Shown here: piece after piece, positions 1 to 7,984 of the stretch
Position numbering within the stretch: position 1 is the stretch's first letter
How the letters are laid out: every line of letters begins with the position of its first letter
Assembly: GCA_005239945.1 (NCBI GenBank)
Contig: SBAY01000011.1
Span: 1-19,371, forward strand
Reading direction: 5' to 3'
Length of the DNA stretch: 19,371 nucleotides
Source: Nitrospira sp.
Lineage (GTDB): Bacteria; UBA9089; CG2-30-40-21; SBAY01
Made by a program: the position numbers and the translations under genes
The notes under the pieces: generated by a model
The model's database searches: none
The model's input: the letters and a program-made list of their open reading frames with translations, nothing else
Told to the model about the DNA's origin: nothing

Positions 1-108
1 GAGAAGGTTTTAAAGACATACCTTGGTGTGGTTAAAGCGATAAACCTCCTTTTCCAACCGTTAGGTTGGGATTTGGTTGCGGCTCTGCTGCGCTGTGATA
101 CTTGCTGA
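1..108 (+). other. Open frame running in from the window edge, unrecognised 3' gene end
   Basis: Frame 1 is open from the first base to a TGA at 106-108 and encodes about 35 residues ending in LGWDLVAALLRCDTC. I do not recognise the family. It is in a different frame from the propeller gene that follows and overlaps its 5' end. It could be the tail of a neighbouring gene, such as an element that truncated the propeller gene, or a chance open frame at a contig edge. Confidence 0.2.
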
Positions 109-1936
109 TAATAAATATCATTTATGGTATGTCAATAATAACCGGATTAACTATGCCAGAAGCACGGATGGTCTGGTCTGGGAGGAATATCCATCCAATC
201 CCGTGCTGACAGATGGACCTGATGGTGACTGGGACGACGATTTTGTTTCCCAGCCAAGCGTGATCTATGATGGGACATTATACCGGATGTGGTTCACCGG
301 CTATGATGGGAGCAATCTGCGTATTGGCTATGCCACCAGTACAGATGGTATGGTCTGGAACAAATACGGCACAAACTCGGTGTTGAACCTGGGCGCAAAT
401 GGTAATTGGGATGATGTTTGGGTAACCAGCCCGGGTGTCCTGTTCGACGGCAGATTGTATCATCTGTTTTATACTGGCTATGATGGAGTGTCTATGAAAA
501 TTGGTTATGCCACAAGTCCCGATGGTGTGGTCTGGAACAAGGATGAATCCAATCCTGTGTTGGAATTGGGAGCAAATGGGAACTGGGATGATACCGGGGT
601 AAGTGCTCCAAGTATACTCTATGATGGCAGGCTATATCGTCTGTTTTATAGCGGCTATGATGGAAACAATATGAGAATTGGTTATGCCATTGCCCAGGTA
701 CCTTTACCCAACCCTTTGATAGCCAATGCCGGTATCGATGTTAGTATTCATCCTGGAAGTAGTACTACCTTAAATGGTTCAGCTACAGGTGGCACTCCAC
801 CATATAGCTACTCCTGGAATCCAGGCACCGGTCTTGATAATTCCAATATTGCCAATCCGATTGCCTCTCCCTCTATCACCACTACCTATACCCTGACCGT
901 AACCGACAGCAATAGTTGGACTGCCCAGGATGAGGTAACAATAACAGTTAGCACCGCGACCGCCATTTTCATTCAGTCGGTAACGGTTAGTCTCACTGCC
1001 GATGATTCCGCTGCCTTTACTTGTGTGGCAGGGGATAACCACGGCAACACCTGGACGGTTACCGTTCAAACGACCTTCACCGCAGACGACCCGGCGGGCA
1101 CGATGACCGGCAACCTTTATTTTGCTGACACGGTAGGGACATGGACAATCACCAGAGCACCAAATGGTGGTAAAGATACAATTACCGTCTTTTATGACAA
1201 AACAGGGGCAATGGCAACAGCAACGATTATGGTATTTATGAACAGTCAGCAAGGAGGAACAATAACAGATAAAGGGGTAACCATAGAATTTGACCCTGGT
1301 GACCTGGGCACAACAAATGTTACCGTGTATATTGCGACATCAACTCAAATTTCCCAACCATTGCCAGGAGAAATCCAGTGTGCCGGGATAGTTTATAACA
1401 TTGCCCTCAAGGATGAATCTGGTAATGAGGTTGGCACACAGACAGGGCAGATAGGCACGGTTACTGTCTATTTAGCCTATTCGGATACTAATGATGATGG
1501 GATAGTCGATGGGACACAAATCAAGGAAGAGGATTTGATTATCTATCAATGGGAAAATGGCAACTGGAAAGCACTTACTACCTGGTTTGATGGAGTAAAA
1601 AATATAACCTGGGCTTATGTGCCGCACTTTTCTACCTTTACACTCGGAGGAATTCCAACATTTGCCTACCAAAATAACCTTATAAAGGTGTTTGTTTATC
1701 CCAACCCATGTAGAATCTACAAGGGGCAAACATCCATCACCTTTGCTAATCTCACAGCTCAAGCAACTATCAGGATATTCAACATAGCCGGGGAAGAGGT
1801 AGCCATTTTTGAAGAAAGCGATGGAGATGGGAAATATATCTGGCAAAATCCTCGATTAGCCTCAGGTATTTACATTTACCTGATTACCAACGACAAAAAC
1901 CAAAAAGCCATTGGGAAGATAGGAATTATTAAGTAA
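77..1936 (+). CDS. Surface protein: beta-propeller repeats, PKD-like domain, type IX-like sorting domain (5' truncated?)
   Basis: Residues about 5-195 contain blade repeats of about 60 residues with the recurring pattern IGYATSTDGxVWNK, NPVLxLGANGNWDD, LYDGRLYxLFYxGYDG. This resembles the five-bladed glycosidase-like propeller (GH32/43/62 fold), but no catalytic set can be assigned. Residues about 205-282 are PKD/SprB-like (GGTPPYSYSWNPG, TTYTLTVTD). Residues 283-380 look Ig-like. Residues 385-530 are an unassigned beta domain ending in VPHFSTFTLGG. Residues 540-619 match a type A C-terminal sorting domain of the type IX secretion or analogous system (VYPNPC, IRIFNIAGEEV, LASGIYIYLI). The only start in frame after the stop at 62-64 is TTG at 77. 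There is no signal peptide, although a sorting-domain protein needs one, and the first blade begins part-way. The 5' end is therefore probably missing or frameshifted. The stop lies in the outer arm of the downstream palindrome. Confidence 0.75.
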   Translation: MRLCCAVILADNKYHLWYVNNNRINYARSTDGLVWEEYPSNPVLTDGPDGDWDDDFVSQPSVIYDGTLYRMWFTGYDGSNLRIGYATSTDGMVWNKYGTNSVLNLGANGNWDDVWVTSPGVLFDGRLYHLFYTGYDGVSMKIGYATSPDGVVWNKDESNPVLELGANGNWDDTGVSAPSILYDGRLYRLFYSGYDGNNMRIGYAIAQVPLPNPLIANAGIDVSIHPGSSTTLNGSATGGTPPYSYSWNPGTGLDNSNIANPIASPSITTTYTLTVTDSNSWTAQDEVTITVSTATAIFIQSVTVSLTADDSAAFTCVAGDNHGNTWTVTVQTTFTADDPAGTMTGNLYFADTVGTWTITRAPNGGKDTITVFYDKTGAMATATIMVFMNSQQGGTITDKGVTIEFDPGDLGTTNVTVYIATSTQISQPLPGEIQCAGIVYNIALKDESGNEVGTQTGQIGTVTVYLAYSDTNDDGIVDGTQIKEEDLIIYQWENGNWKALTTWFDGVKNITWAYVPHFSTFTLGGIPTFAYQNNLIKVFVYPNPCRIYKGQTSITFANLTAQATIRIFNIAGEEVAIFEESDGDGKYIWQNPRLASGIYIYLITNDKNQKAIGKIGIIK

Positions 1937-2097
1937 TGGTAAGTGTTTCAGGTAATCCTTCAGTTATCCGTTGAAAAAGGTTCAAGGTTCAAAGTTCAAG
2001 GTTAAGGAGCAAAAACCCTTGTTCCTTAAACCCTAAATACTATCTCTTGAACCTTAACCTTTGAACTTACTAATACTGATAGCTAACCCATTACTTC
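1930..2097. repeat. Nested palindrome, word TTCAAGG, after the surface-protein gene
   Basis: The outer arm AAGTAATGG (1931-1939) contains the stop codon and pairs with CCATTACTT (2088-2096). Inside, TTCAAGG-type heptamers (1981-2008: TTCAAGG, TTCAAAG, TTCAAGG, TTAAGGA) face their inverse around 2046-2069 (TTGAACC, TTAACC, TTTGAAC). It occupies the first half of the 307-bp gap. The second half holds the recJ promoter and another palindrome. Confidence 0.8.
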
Positions 2098-2110
2098 TTG
2101 AAAAAATCCT

Positions 2111-2139
2111 TTGACAAAGAACGGATTTTATGGTAAGAT
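2111..2139 (+). promoter_or_regulatory. Sigma-70-type promoter for recJ-xseA
   Basis: TTGACA at 2111-2116 (perfect -35) is separated by 17 nt from TAAGAT at 2134-2139 (4 of 6 to TATAAT). Transcription would start near 2146, about 98 nt before recJ, so the leader would contain the palindrome at 2156-2235. Confidence 0.6.
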
Positions 2140-2155
2140 ATAGTTAAGGTTTTTA

Positions 2156-2235
2156 GACAGGATTACAGGATTTACAGGATTATTTAATAAGATAAAAGTA
2201 AATTAAAACATCCTATAAATCCTGTTAATCCTGTC
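2156..2235. repeat. Palindrome, word CAGGATTA, in the recJ leader
   Basis: The arm at 2156-2180 (GACAGGATTACAGGATTTAC followed by AGGAT) is the inverse of 2210-2235 with a single-base indel and one mismatch. Both arms are built from tandem CAGGATTA-like words of 8-9 nt. The AT-rich loop is about 29 nt. The element ends 8 nt before the recJ ATG, leaving no room for a Shine-Dalgarno sequence. Confidence 0.85.
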
Positions 2236-2243
2236 AAAAATTA

Positions 2244-3980
2244 ATGAGGAAAAACAAATTGGAAAAATCATGGAAGAAAATTAACAATAAAATAGAACAA
2301 AAAGAGGTTTTTGAATTAGCCAGAACACTCCAGATTTCACCTGTTATCGCTCAAATACTTATCAGTAGAGGTCTAACTAAACCTGATGAGGCTAAAAGAT
2401 TCATTTCACCTGATTTGAATGGTTTTCATAACCCCTTTTTACTGAAAGACTTAGACAAGGCAATTGCTCGCATCAAACTTGCCCTCGACAAAAAAGAAAA
2501 AATTTTGATTTACGGTGATTATGATGTTGATGGGACAACCTCAATCGTTTTGTTAATGCGTGCCTTATCTCCATATACCTCTAACCTTATTTATTACATC
2601 CCTCATCGATTGATTGAAGGCTATGGTTTAAGTAAAGGAGGAATCGAATTTGCTAAGGCAGAAGGTGTCAAACTTATCATTACGGCTGATTGCGGTATCT
2701 CTGCTGTAGAGGAGATAAAAGACGCTAATTCATCAGGGATTGATGTTATTGTTACAGATCATCATGAAGTACCAATCGCGATGGGTGAAGTAAATCTTCC
2801 CCCTGCTTTGGCCATAATTAATCCTAAACAACCACAATGTCAATATCCGGATAAGAATTTAGCCGGTGTGGGTGTGGTTATGAAATTGATTCAAGGACTT
2901 AGGGAACAGGGATATTCTGCGATTGACTTTAACACCATCTTAGAATTTGCCGCCCTGGGAACGATAGCCGATATTGTCCCTCTAATTGGTGAAAACAGGA
3001 TTATTGCCAGGTATGGCTTAGAACAACTTCAAAAGACACAAAATATAGGCTTAAAGGCATTGATTGAGGTTTGCGGACTTGAAGGGAAAAAAATCAATTC
3101 AGGGGATATTGGTTTTAAATTAGGTCCGAGAATCAATGCCATGGGTAGATTAGAAGATGCAAAATTGGTTATCAACCTGTTTCTTACAGATTCAAGACAG
3201 GAGGCAGAAAAAATTGCTAATACCCTTGATAAACATAACCAGAGAAGGCAAAAGATTCAAGAGGATATCTTTGATGAGGCAGTCCAATCTATAACCAGGG
3301 AGCAGGATAAAAATGTCCTTGTCATGGCAAATGATAATTGGCATTCAGGGGTAATAGGTATTGTTGCCTCAAAAATCGTGGATAAATATTACCGTCCCAC
3401 CATCCTCATTTCCTGTTCTAATGGATTAGGTAAAGGTTCGGGAAGAAGTATCCCTAACTTTAATCTATTGAATGCCTTGATTCAATGTGATGATTTATTA
3501 GAAAGTTATGGTGGGCATGAACAAGCCGCAGGATTGACTATTTTAACTGACAAAATAGATGAATTCAGAGAAAGAATTAATGATTATGCCCAGGGAATCT
3601 TGCCAAAAATCGATTTACAACCTTCATTAGATATATTCGAGATACAACTAAAGGATATAAGTTTTGAATTGATTAATGAAGTCGAAGACTTACTTTCACC
3701 CTTTGGTATAGGGAATCCCAGGCCTATTTTTTCAACAAACGCATTAGAGGTTTTAGGTGAGCCAATGATTGTTGGCAGTAACCACCTCAAAATGAGGGTA
3801 AAAGATTCCTCTCACAAGGTAATTGAGGCGATTGGATTTAATATGGGGGATAAAATAACTGCGGCGAGGCAAGCCGCCTTAAGGGATTCAGACTCCATTG
3901 CCTTAGCCTATGTGCCTCAAATAAACATCTGGCAGGAGAGACAATCGCTACAATTAAACATTAAAGATATTAAATTATAG
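2244..3980 (+). CDS. recJ: Single-stranded-DNA-specific 5'-3' exonuclease RecJ
   Basis: A DHH-superfamily nuclease that degrades single-stranded DNA 5' to 3' in recombination (RecF pathway), mismatch and base-excision repair. The 578 residues match the family length. DYDVDG at 92-97 (motif I), TADCG at 147-151 and TDHHE at 171-175 (the DHH motif) supply the metal-binding Asp/His residues. The linker carries GPRINAMGR (294-302). The DHHA1 domain has SGVIGIVASK (368-377) and GGHEQAAG (423-430), and a C-terminal OB-like region follows. All expected motifs are intact. The ATG at 2244 has no recognisable ribosome-binding site and follows directly on the repeat palindrome. xseA follows 19 nt downstream, so the two are probably co-transcribed. 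Confidence 0.97.
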   Translation: MRKNKLEKSWKKINNKIEQKEVFELARTLQISPVIAQILISRGLTKPDEAKRFISPDLNGFHNPFLLKDLDKAIARIKLALDKKEKILIYGDYDVDGTTSIVLLMRALSPYTSNLIYYIPHRLIEGYGLSKGGIEFAKAEGVKLIITADCGISAVEEIKDANSSGIDVIVTDHHEVPIAMGEVNLPPALAIINPKQPQCQYPDKNLAGVGVVMKLIQGLREQGYSAIDFNTILEFAALGTIADIVPLIGENRIIARYGLEQLQKTQNIGLKALIEVCGLEGKKINSGDIGFKLGPRINAMGRLEDAKLVINLFLTDSRQEAEKIANTLDKHNQRRQKIQEDIFDEAVQSITREQDKNVLVMANDNWHSGVIGIVASKIVDKYYRPTILISCSNGLGKGSGRSIPNFNLLNALIQCDDLLESYGGHEQAAGLTILTDKIDEFRERINDYAQGILPKIDLQPSLDIFEIQLKDISFELINEVEDLLSPFGIGNPRPIFSTNALEVLGEPMIVGSNHLKMRVKDSSHKVIEAIGFNMGDKITAARQAALRDSDSIALAYVPQINIWQERQSLQLNIKDIKL

Positions 3981-3999
3981 GACTTATTGGTTTTTTAAA

Positions 4000-5232
4000 A
4001 TGGAAAAAAATATCTTATCTATTACCGAATTAACTAAAAATATAAAGAGTATCCTGGAGGGTAATTTCCGGAATATCTGGGTCAAGGGTGAGGTGTCAAA
4101 CCTGAGGATACCCACATCCGGACATATGTATTTTACCTTAAAAGACGAAACCTCACAAATAAAAGCGGTGATGTTCCGCAACCGCTTTGCCTTTGGACAG
4201 GTCCAATTAGTAGATGGGATGAAGGTTGTTGTGCGGGGACATATTACTGTTTATGAACCACGGGGTGAGTACCAGATATCAATAGAGGAATTAGTTCCTG
4301 CAGGGGTTGGTTCTCTTTATGTGGCATTGGAACAATTAAAAGAACGATTGAAAAAGGAGGGGTTATTTGACCCCGGACATAAAAAGCCTATTCCCATGAT
4401 TCCTCAATGCGTAGGAATAGTTACCTCGCCTACAGGTGCAGTCATCAAGGATATTTTGAATATCCTCACCCGCAGATTTTATAATATTGAGGTAGTTATT
4501 TTTCCTGTCAGAGTTCAGGGTGAGGAAGCACCAGAAGAGATTGCCCAGGCAATTAAAGAATTTAACATCCTGGCGAAAAAGCCGGAGGTCCTTATTATTG
4601 CCCGTGGTGGAGGTTCAATCGAAGATTTGTGGGCATTTAACACAGAAATTGTTGCCAGGGCTATCTTCCATTCCCAAATTCCCATTATCTCTGCGGTTGG
4701 GCATGAGACAGATTTTACTATTGCCGATTTTGTAGCCGACTTGCGCGCTCCTACACCGTCTGCCGCCGCAGAATTGGTCGTTAAAAATAAACAGGAGTTG
4801 AATGCAACCCTGAATTCTCTCACTATCCGCCTGAAAAATATAATGAAGGGACAATTATCTCATATTTCGGTTAGATTTCAAAGATGTCATCAATCCCCTA
4901 TCTTTTTATACCCCGAGCAAAATATCCTTCAATTTCAACAAAGGCTTGACGATGCAGTTAATACACTTATGCTTCTAAATTCCCACCTGATGGAGCAAAA
5001 CAAGGCTAAACTCCAAAATTGGACGGTTCGACTTGATGCTTTATCACCGCTGAATATTCTTTCCCGAGGCTATAGCATCACCTCTAAATTGCTTACTGGA
5101 GAAATAATTAAGGATGTTAGTTGTGTTGAAATGAACGACGAGTTGAAGATACGGCTATATCAGGGACAAATAATTGCCCGGGCAGTTACTGTAGGCGATA
5201 GCGGGAAGGAAGGGAGTAGGGAAGGATGGTAA
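4000..5232 (+). CDS. xseA: Exodeoxyribonuclease VII large subunit
   Basis: Large, catalytic subunit of exonuclease VII, which cuts single-stranded DNA from both ends to short oligonucleotides and normally works with several copies of the small subunit XseB. Residues about 5-100 are the N-terminal OB fold (IWVKGEVSNLRIPTSGHMYF). The nuclease core follows, with VGIVTSPTGAVIKDI (138-152), ARGGGSIEDLW (201-211), SAVGHETDFT (231-240) and DLRAPTPSAAAE (247-258). A coiled-coil stretch precedes the C-terminal LSRGYSI motif. The length, 410 residues, is normal. No Shine-Dalgarno is visible, and translation may be coupled to recJ. No xseB follows; the next gene is convergent rplY. The TAA stop is inside the palindrome downstream. 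Confidence 0.96.
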   Translation: MEKNILSITELTKNIKSILEGNFRNIWVKGEVSNLRIPTSGHMYFTLKDETSQIKAVMFRNRFAFGQVQLVDGMKVVVRGHITVYEPRGEYQISIEELVPAGVGSLYVALEQLKERLKKEGLFDPGHKKPIPMIPQCVGIVTSPTGAVIKDILNILTRRFYNIEVVIFPVRVQGEEAPEEIAQAIKEFNILAKKPEVLIIARGGGSIEDLWAFNTEIVARAIFHSQIPIISAVGHETDFTIADFVADLRAPTPSAAAELVVKNKQELNATLNSLTIRLKNIMKGQLSHISVRFQRCHQSPIFLYPEQNILQFQQRLDDAVNTLMLLNSHLMEQNKAKLQNWTVRLDALSPLNILSRGYSITSKLLTGEIIKDVSCVEMNDELKIRLYQGQIIARAVTVGDSGKEGSREGW

Positions 5233-5400
5233 TGCCTCAGTTACCGGTTGGTAACCCATCAGTTATCAGATTACAATTACGATTTTGGATTTTGGATTTT
5301 CGATTTTGGATTAAGGATATTAAGATTCCTCAATCCAAAATCGAAAATCTAAAATCCAAAATTTCATTTGGTATTAACTGATAACTCAGGCATTACTGCC
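5228..5400. repeat. Nested palindrome between convergent xseA and rplY (outer GTAATGCCTCAGTTA, inner word GATTTTG)
   Basis: The inner arm 5281-5312 consists of tandem GATTTTG heptamers and matches the inverse of 5332-5363 at 30 of 32 positions, with a 19-nt loop. The outer arm GGTAATGCCTCAGTTA (5228-5243) includes the xseA stop at 5230-5232 and pairs, one mismatch aside, with TAACTCAGGCATTACTGCC at about 5382-5400. Its position suggests a two-way terminator or transcript-end hairpin, but the stem is AT-rich and lacks a classic U tract. Confidence 0.85.
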
Positions 5401-5406
5401 TACTAT

Positions 5407-6048
5407 TTATTCTTCCTCTTCTACCTTTTTCTTTTCCCTAATCACTTCTGGTTCAGCGGCCCCTTCGCCAGGAACTGCTTCTACTACCTTTTCTTCTCTC
5501 GGTAGGGCAATATGTAAGACGACTGATTCAGGGTCATGCTTGATTTCTATCTCTTTTCCTACAATTAAATCTTTAATATGGATAGTTGTTCCTATTTCTA
5601 AGTCAGTCACATCTACCTTAATACTTTCCGGGATGTGTTTTGGCAGGGCACTGATTTCTACATCCCACATAACCTGCTCTAAAATACCGCCTTCTTTAAC
5701 CCCCTTAGGCGTGCCGATTAATTCTATCGGTGCCGTTACCGTAAGTTTTTGCTTGAGCGATATTCTACAAAAATCCGCATGCAATAAAGACCTTTTATAG
5801 GGATGAATTTGCTTTTCCTTTAAAATCACGGTTTCCTGAGGTGAATCAGGCAAGGTGAAATTAATCAGCACATTCTCACCACCTTCACGAAGGATATGAG
5901 TTAGGTCTGCCGACTTTAATTCAACCGGAATACTTTCCTTTCCTCCACCATAAAGAACCCCTGGTATAAGTCCTTTAACTCGTAATCTTCGACAATATCC
6001 TTTGCCGATATCGCTTCTTGTCTTAGCCTCTAATGGTATTTGTTTCAT
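5407..6048 (-). CDS. rplY: Large ribosomal subunit protein bL25 (TL5/CTC long form)
   Basis: 5S-rRNA-binding ribosomal protein of the long CTC/TL5 type. Residues 1-90 are the L25 domain (MKQIPLEAKTRSDIGKG, GLIPGVLYGGG). Residues about 95-180 form the TL5 C-terminal beta domain (IHPYKRSLLHADF, GILEQVMWDVEISALPKHIPE). An acidic-basic tail rich in E and K ends the 213 residues. AAGGAGGT lies 5 nt before the ATG. It is the last gene of the minus-strand series; in many bacteria pth follows at this position but here xseA converges. Co-linearity with prs is typical of the prs-ctc arrangement. Confidence 0.95.
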   Translation of the reverse strand: MKQIPLEAKTRSDIGKGYCRRLRVKGLIPGVLYGGGKESIPVELKSADLTHILREGGENVLINFTLPDSPQETVILKEKQIHPYKRSLLHADFCRISLKQKLTVTAPIELIGTPKGVKEGGILEQVMWDVEISALPKHIPESIKVDVTDLEIGTTIHIKDLIVGKEIEIKHDPESVVLHIALPREEKVVEAVPGEGAAEPEVIREKKKVEEEE

Positions 6049-6075
6049 TTAAACCTCCTTTTAACTCTGTAATTT

Positions 6076-6160
6076 GAAATTAGAAATTGGAAATTAGAAG
6101 GAAAAATAGATACGACTTCCTTTCCTATTTTCTATTTTCTATTTTCCAATTTCTAATTTC
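6076..6160. repeat. Palindrome between prs and rplY (word GAAATTA)
   Basis: GAAATTAGAAATTGGAAA at 6076-6093 is exactly repeated in inverse at 6143-6160. The arms continue as heptamers (AAATTAG, AAATTGG on one side; TCTATTT-type on the other) that diverge toward the loop. It lies between the prs stop (6171) and the rplY ribosome-binding site (6051-6060). Confidence 0.85.
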
Positions 6161-6170
6161 TTTTTTATAC

Positions 6171-7118
6171 TTAAATAAACAATGAACTAACTGATGTTTC
6201 TTGATTAATTCTTTTTATGGCTTCACCTAATAGGTTAGCCACAGAAAGAACCGTAATCTTATCGGTTTTTAACCTCTTTTCTCCCAGTGGAATAGTATTA
6301 GTCACTACGACCTCTTTAAGAGGGGCATCATTGATTCGGTCAATTGCCGGACCAGACAATACCGGATGAGTCGCACAAGCATAAATATTCAATGCCCCGT
6401 TTCGTTTCAAGGCATTAACTGCCTCAGCCAATGTTCCTGCGGTATCGATTATATCATCCAGGATAAGTAAATTTTTACCTTCAACTTCTCCAATGACATT
6501 CATTACCTGAGATACATTCTTTGCCTCACGCCGCTTATCGATAATAGCCATCGATACCCCCAGTTTACGGGCAACCGCCCGTGTTCGTTCTACACCACCA
6601 GGGTCAGGAGCAACTAAAATCAGGTCGGTTATATTCTTCTGTTTGAAATAATCGACTATTATTGGTGTAGCGAACAGGTTATCCACCGGTATATCAAAAA
6701 AACCCTGTATCTGTCCTGCATGCAGGTCCATCGTTAAAACCCTATCTGTCCCTGCAGTCGTAATAAGATTTGCGACTAATTTAGAGGTAATGGGTACCCT
6801 GGGTTGTGACTTTCGGTCCTGACGGCCATAGCCATAATAGGGAATAACAGCTGTAATTCGTCTGGCCGATGACCGATTAAAGGCATCAATCATAGTTAAA
6901 AGTTCCATGACATGTTGGTTTACCGGTGGACAGGTAGGCTGAATAACAAAAACATCGCCACCTCGCACATTTTCACTGATATGGACACATGTCTCACCAT
7001 CGGCAAAAGAACTTACTTCTATAGCCCCAAGTGGAATCTCTAGATAATCACATATTTCTTTGGCTAAGAGCGGGTTAGCATTCCCGGAGAACACCCGCAA
7101 AGCATCAATTGTTGCCAT
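6171..7118 (-). CDS. prs: Ribose-phosphate pyrophosphokinase (PRPP synthetase)
   Basis: Makes 5-phosphoribosyl diphosphate from ribose 5-phosphate and ATP, feeding purine, pyrimidine, NAD, histidine and tryptophan synthesis (TrpF here acts on a PRPP-derived substrate). The 315 residues match class I enzymes. The N-terminal half has FSGNANPLLAKEI (10-22), FADGE (38-42) and YYGYGRQDRK (94-103). DLHAGQIQGFFDIPVDNL (131-148), APDPGGVERTR (170-180) and KRREAKNV (195-202, with the catalytic Lys/Arg) follow. The PRPP loop DDIIDTAGT is at 221-229. CAGGAGGG precedes the ATG with good spacing. It lies 52 nt downstream of glmU, separated by a palindrome. Confidence 0.97.
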   Translation of the reverse strand: MATIDALRVFSGNANPLLAKEICDYLEIPLGAIEVSSFADGETCVHISENVRGGDVFVIQPTCPPVNQHVMELLTMIDAFNRSSARRITAVIPYYGYGRQDRKSQPRVPITSKLVANLITTAGTDRVLTMDLHAGQIQGFFDIPVDNLFATPIIVDYFKQKNITDLILVAPDPGGVERTRAVARKLGVSMAIIDKRREAKNVSQVMNVIGEVEGKNLLILDDIIDTAGTLAEAVNALKRNGALNIYACATHPVLSGPAIDRINDAPLKEVVVTNTIPLGEKRLKTDKITVLSVANLLGEAIKRINQETSVSSLFI

Positions 7119-7138
7119 TTATTATTACCCTCCTGTAA

Positions 7139-7191
7139 GAATTAAAAATTAAAAATTATCTTCTCCTTCCTTAATTTTTAATTTTTAATTC
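7139..7191. repeat. Perfect 20-bp palindrome (word AATTAAA) spanning the glmU stop
   Basis: The arms 7139-7158 and 7172-7191 are exact inverses over 20 bp, built from AATTAAA heptamers, with a 13-nt pyrimidine-rich loop (7159-7171). The glmU stop codon (7171-7173) overlaps the arm and the last glmU codons lie within it. A further copy of the word continues to about 7203 inside glmU. Confidence 0.92.
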
Positions 7192-7968
7192 ATAATTTTT
7201 AATTTCTTCAACCTTCCTCAAATCCTCTTGTGTATTTATCCCCATAACCTCAATTGGCTCCGAGACCTTAAGAGCAACTATCTTTTCCCCTTCTTTTTTT
7301 AAAATTTCAATTACATCCGTCAGGTAAAATTCACCTTGTTTGTTGTCATTGCTGAGCTTTTTCAGAGCCGCAAATAATTTTTTAGCCCTAAAGCAATAAG
7401 TACCTGTATTGGCTAATTTAATTGCCTTTTCTTCTTGACTTGCATCTTTATCCTCAATGATTTTACATACCCGACCTTGTGCATCTACAACTATCCTTCC
7501 ATATCCTGCAGGGTCATCTAAGGTCGCGGTAAGAATTGTAATCGTTGCCTTAGACTGTTGATGAGTGCGAATTAATCCTTCCAATGTGTTTCTTTTTAAC
7601 AAAGGGGTATCGCCACAAACTATTAAAATATCCCCTTCAAAATCAGACAATACCTTTTCTGTTTGGGCGACCGCATCTCCTGTCCCTAATAGTTCTTTTT
7701 GAAGAACTACGATTACCTTTCTATCTTTAAGTAGTTTAGTCACCTCTTCTGCCTGATGTCCAACAACAACAACAATTTTTGCAGGCAAAAAAAAGGACAG
7801 GGTATCTAAGACATAATCTATCATTGGCTTATCGCAAATCTTATGAAGTACCTTAGCCAAATTAGACTTCATCCTTTTCCCTAATCCTGCGGCTAAGACA
7901 ATTATTGCTAAATCAGTTTCACTCCGCGCCCCTCTACCAGAGGTGATACCCTCACTCATACATGCCAT
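7171..7968 (-). CDS. glmU: GlcNAc-1-phosphate uridylyltransferase domain of GlmU, lacking the acetyltransferase domain
   Basis: Nucleotidyltransferase that forms UDP-GlcNAc from GlcNAc-1-phosphate and UTP for peptidoglycan and lipopolysaccharide. The signature LAAGLGKRMKS (25-35), GTGDAV (95-100), CGDTPLL (118-124) and a GYGRIV motif identify the GlmU N-terminal domain rather than RmlA/GalU. Full-length GlmU is about 450 residues; this protein ends at 265, just after the Rossmann domain, so the left-handed beta-helix acetyltransferase is absent. The last residues, NYELKIKN, are encoded by the palindromic repeat. The start is uncertain: ATG at 7968 or 7959, with AGGTGA upstream of both and 16 nt between the tRNA-Gln end and 7968. 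Position between spoVG and prs supports the assignment. Another enzyme must acetylate glucosamine-1-phosphate. Confidence 0.88.
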   Translation of the reverse strand: MACMSEGITSGRGARSETDLAIIVLAAGLGKRMKSNLAKVLHKICDKPMIDYVLDTLSFFLPAKIVVVVGHQAEEVTKLLKDRKVIVVLQKELLGTGDAVAQTEKVLSDFEGDILIVCGDTPLLKRNTLEGLIRTHQQSKATITILTATLDDPAGYGRIVVDAQGRVCKIIEDKDASQEEKAIKLANTGTYCFRAKKLFAALKKLSNDNKQGEFYLTDVIEILKKEGEKIVALKVSEPIEVMGINTQEDLRKVEEIKNYELKIKN

Positions 7969-7984
7969 CCATCACCTATAAAAG

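Noticed and set aside
779..1252. 157-codon antisense open frame within the surface-protein gene
   Set aside because: Cys- and Gly-rich, low-quality translation opposite clear PKD/Ig-like coding sequence; also 278-463 and 1472-1846. They are shadows.
5281..5363. Classic rho-independent terminator between xseA and rplY
   Set aside because: The stem is strong but AT-rich and the sequence after either arm is not a U tract, so I list it as a repeat with only possible terminator activity.
7159..7203. Frameshifted remnant of the GlmU acetyltransferase domain after the stop
   Set aside because: Only the palindrome and the prs ribosome-binding region occupy the 52 nt to prs; no hexapeptide-repeat coding is found in any frame.
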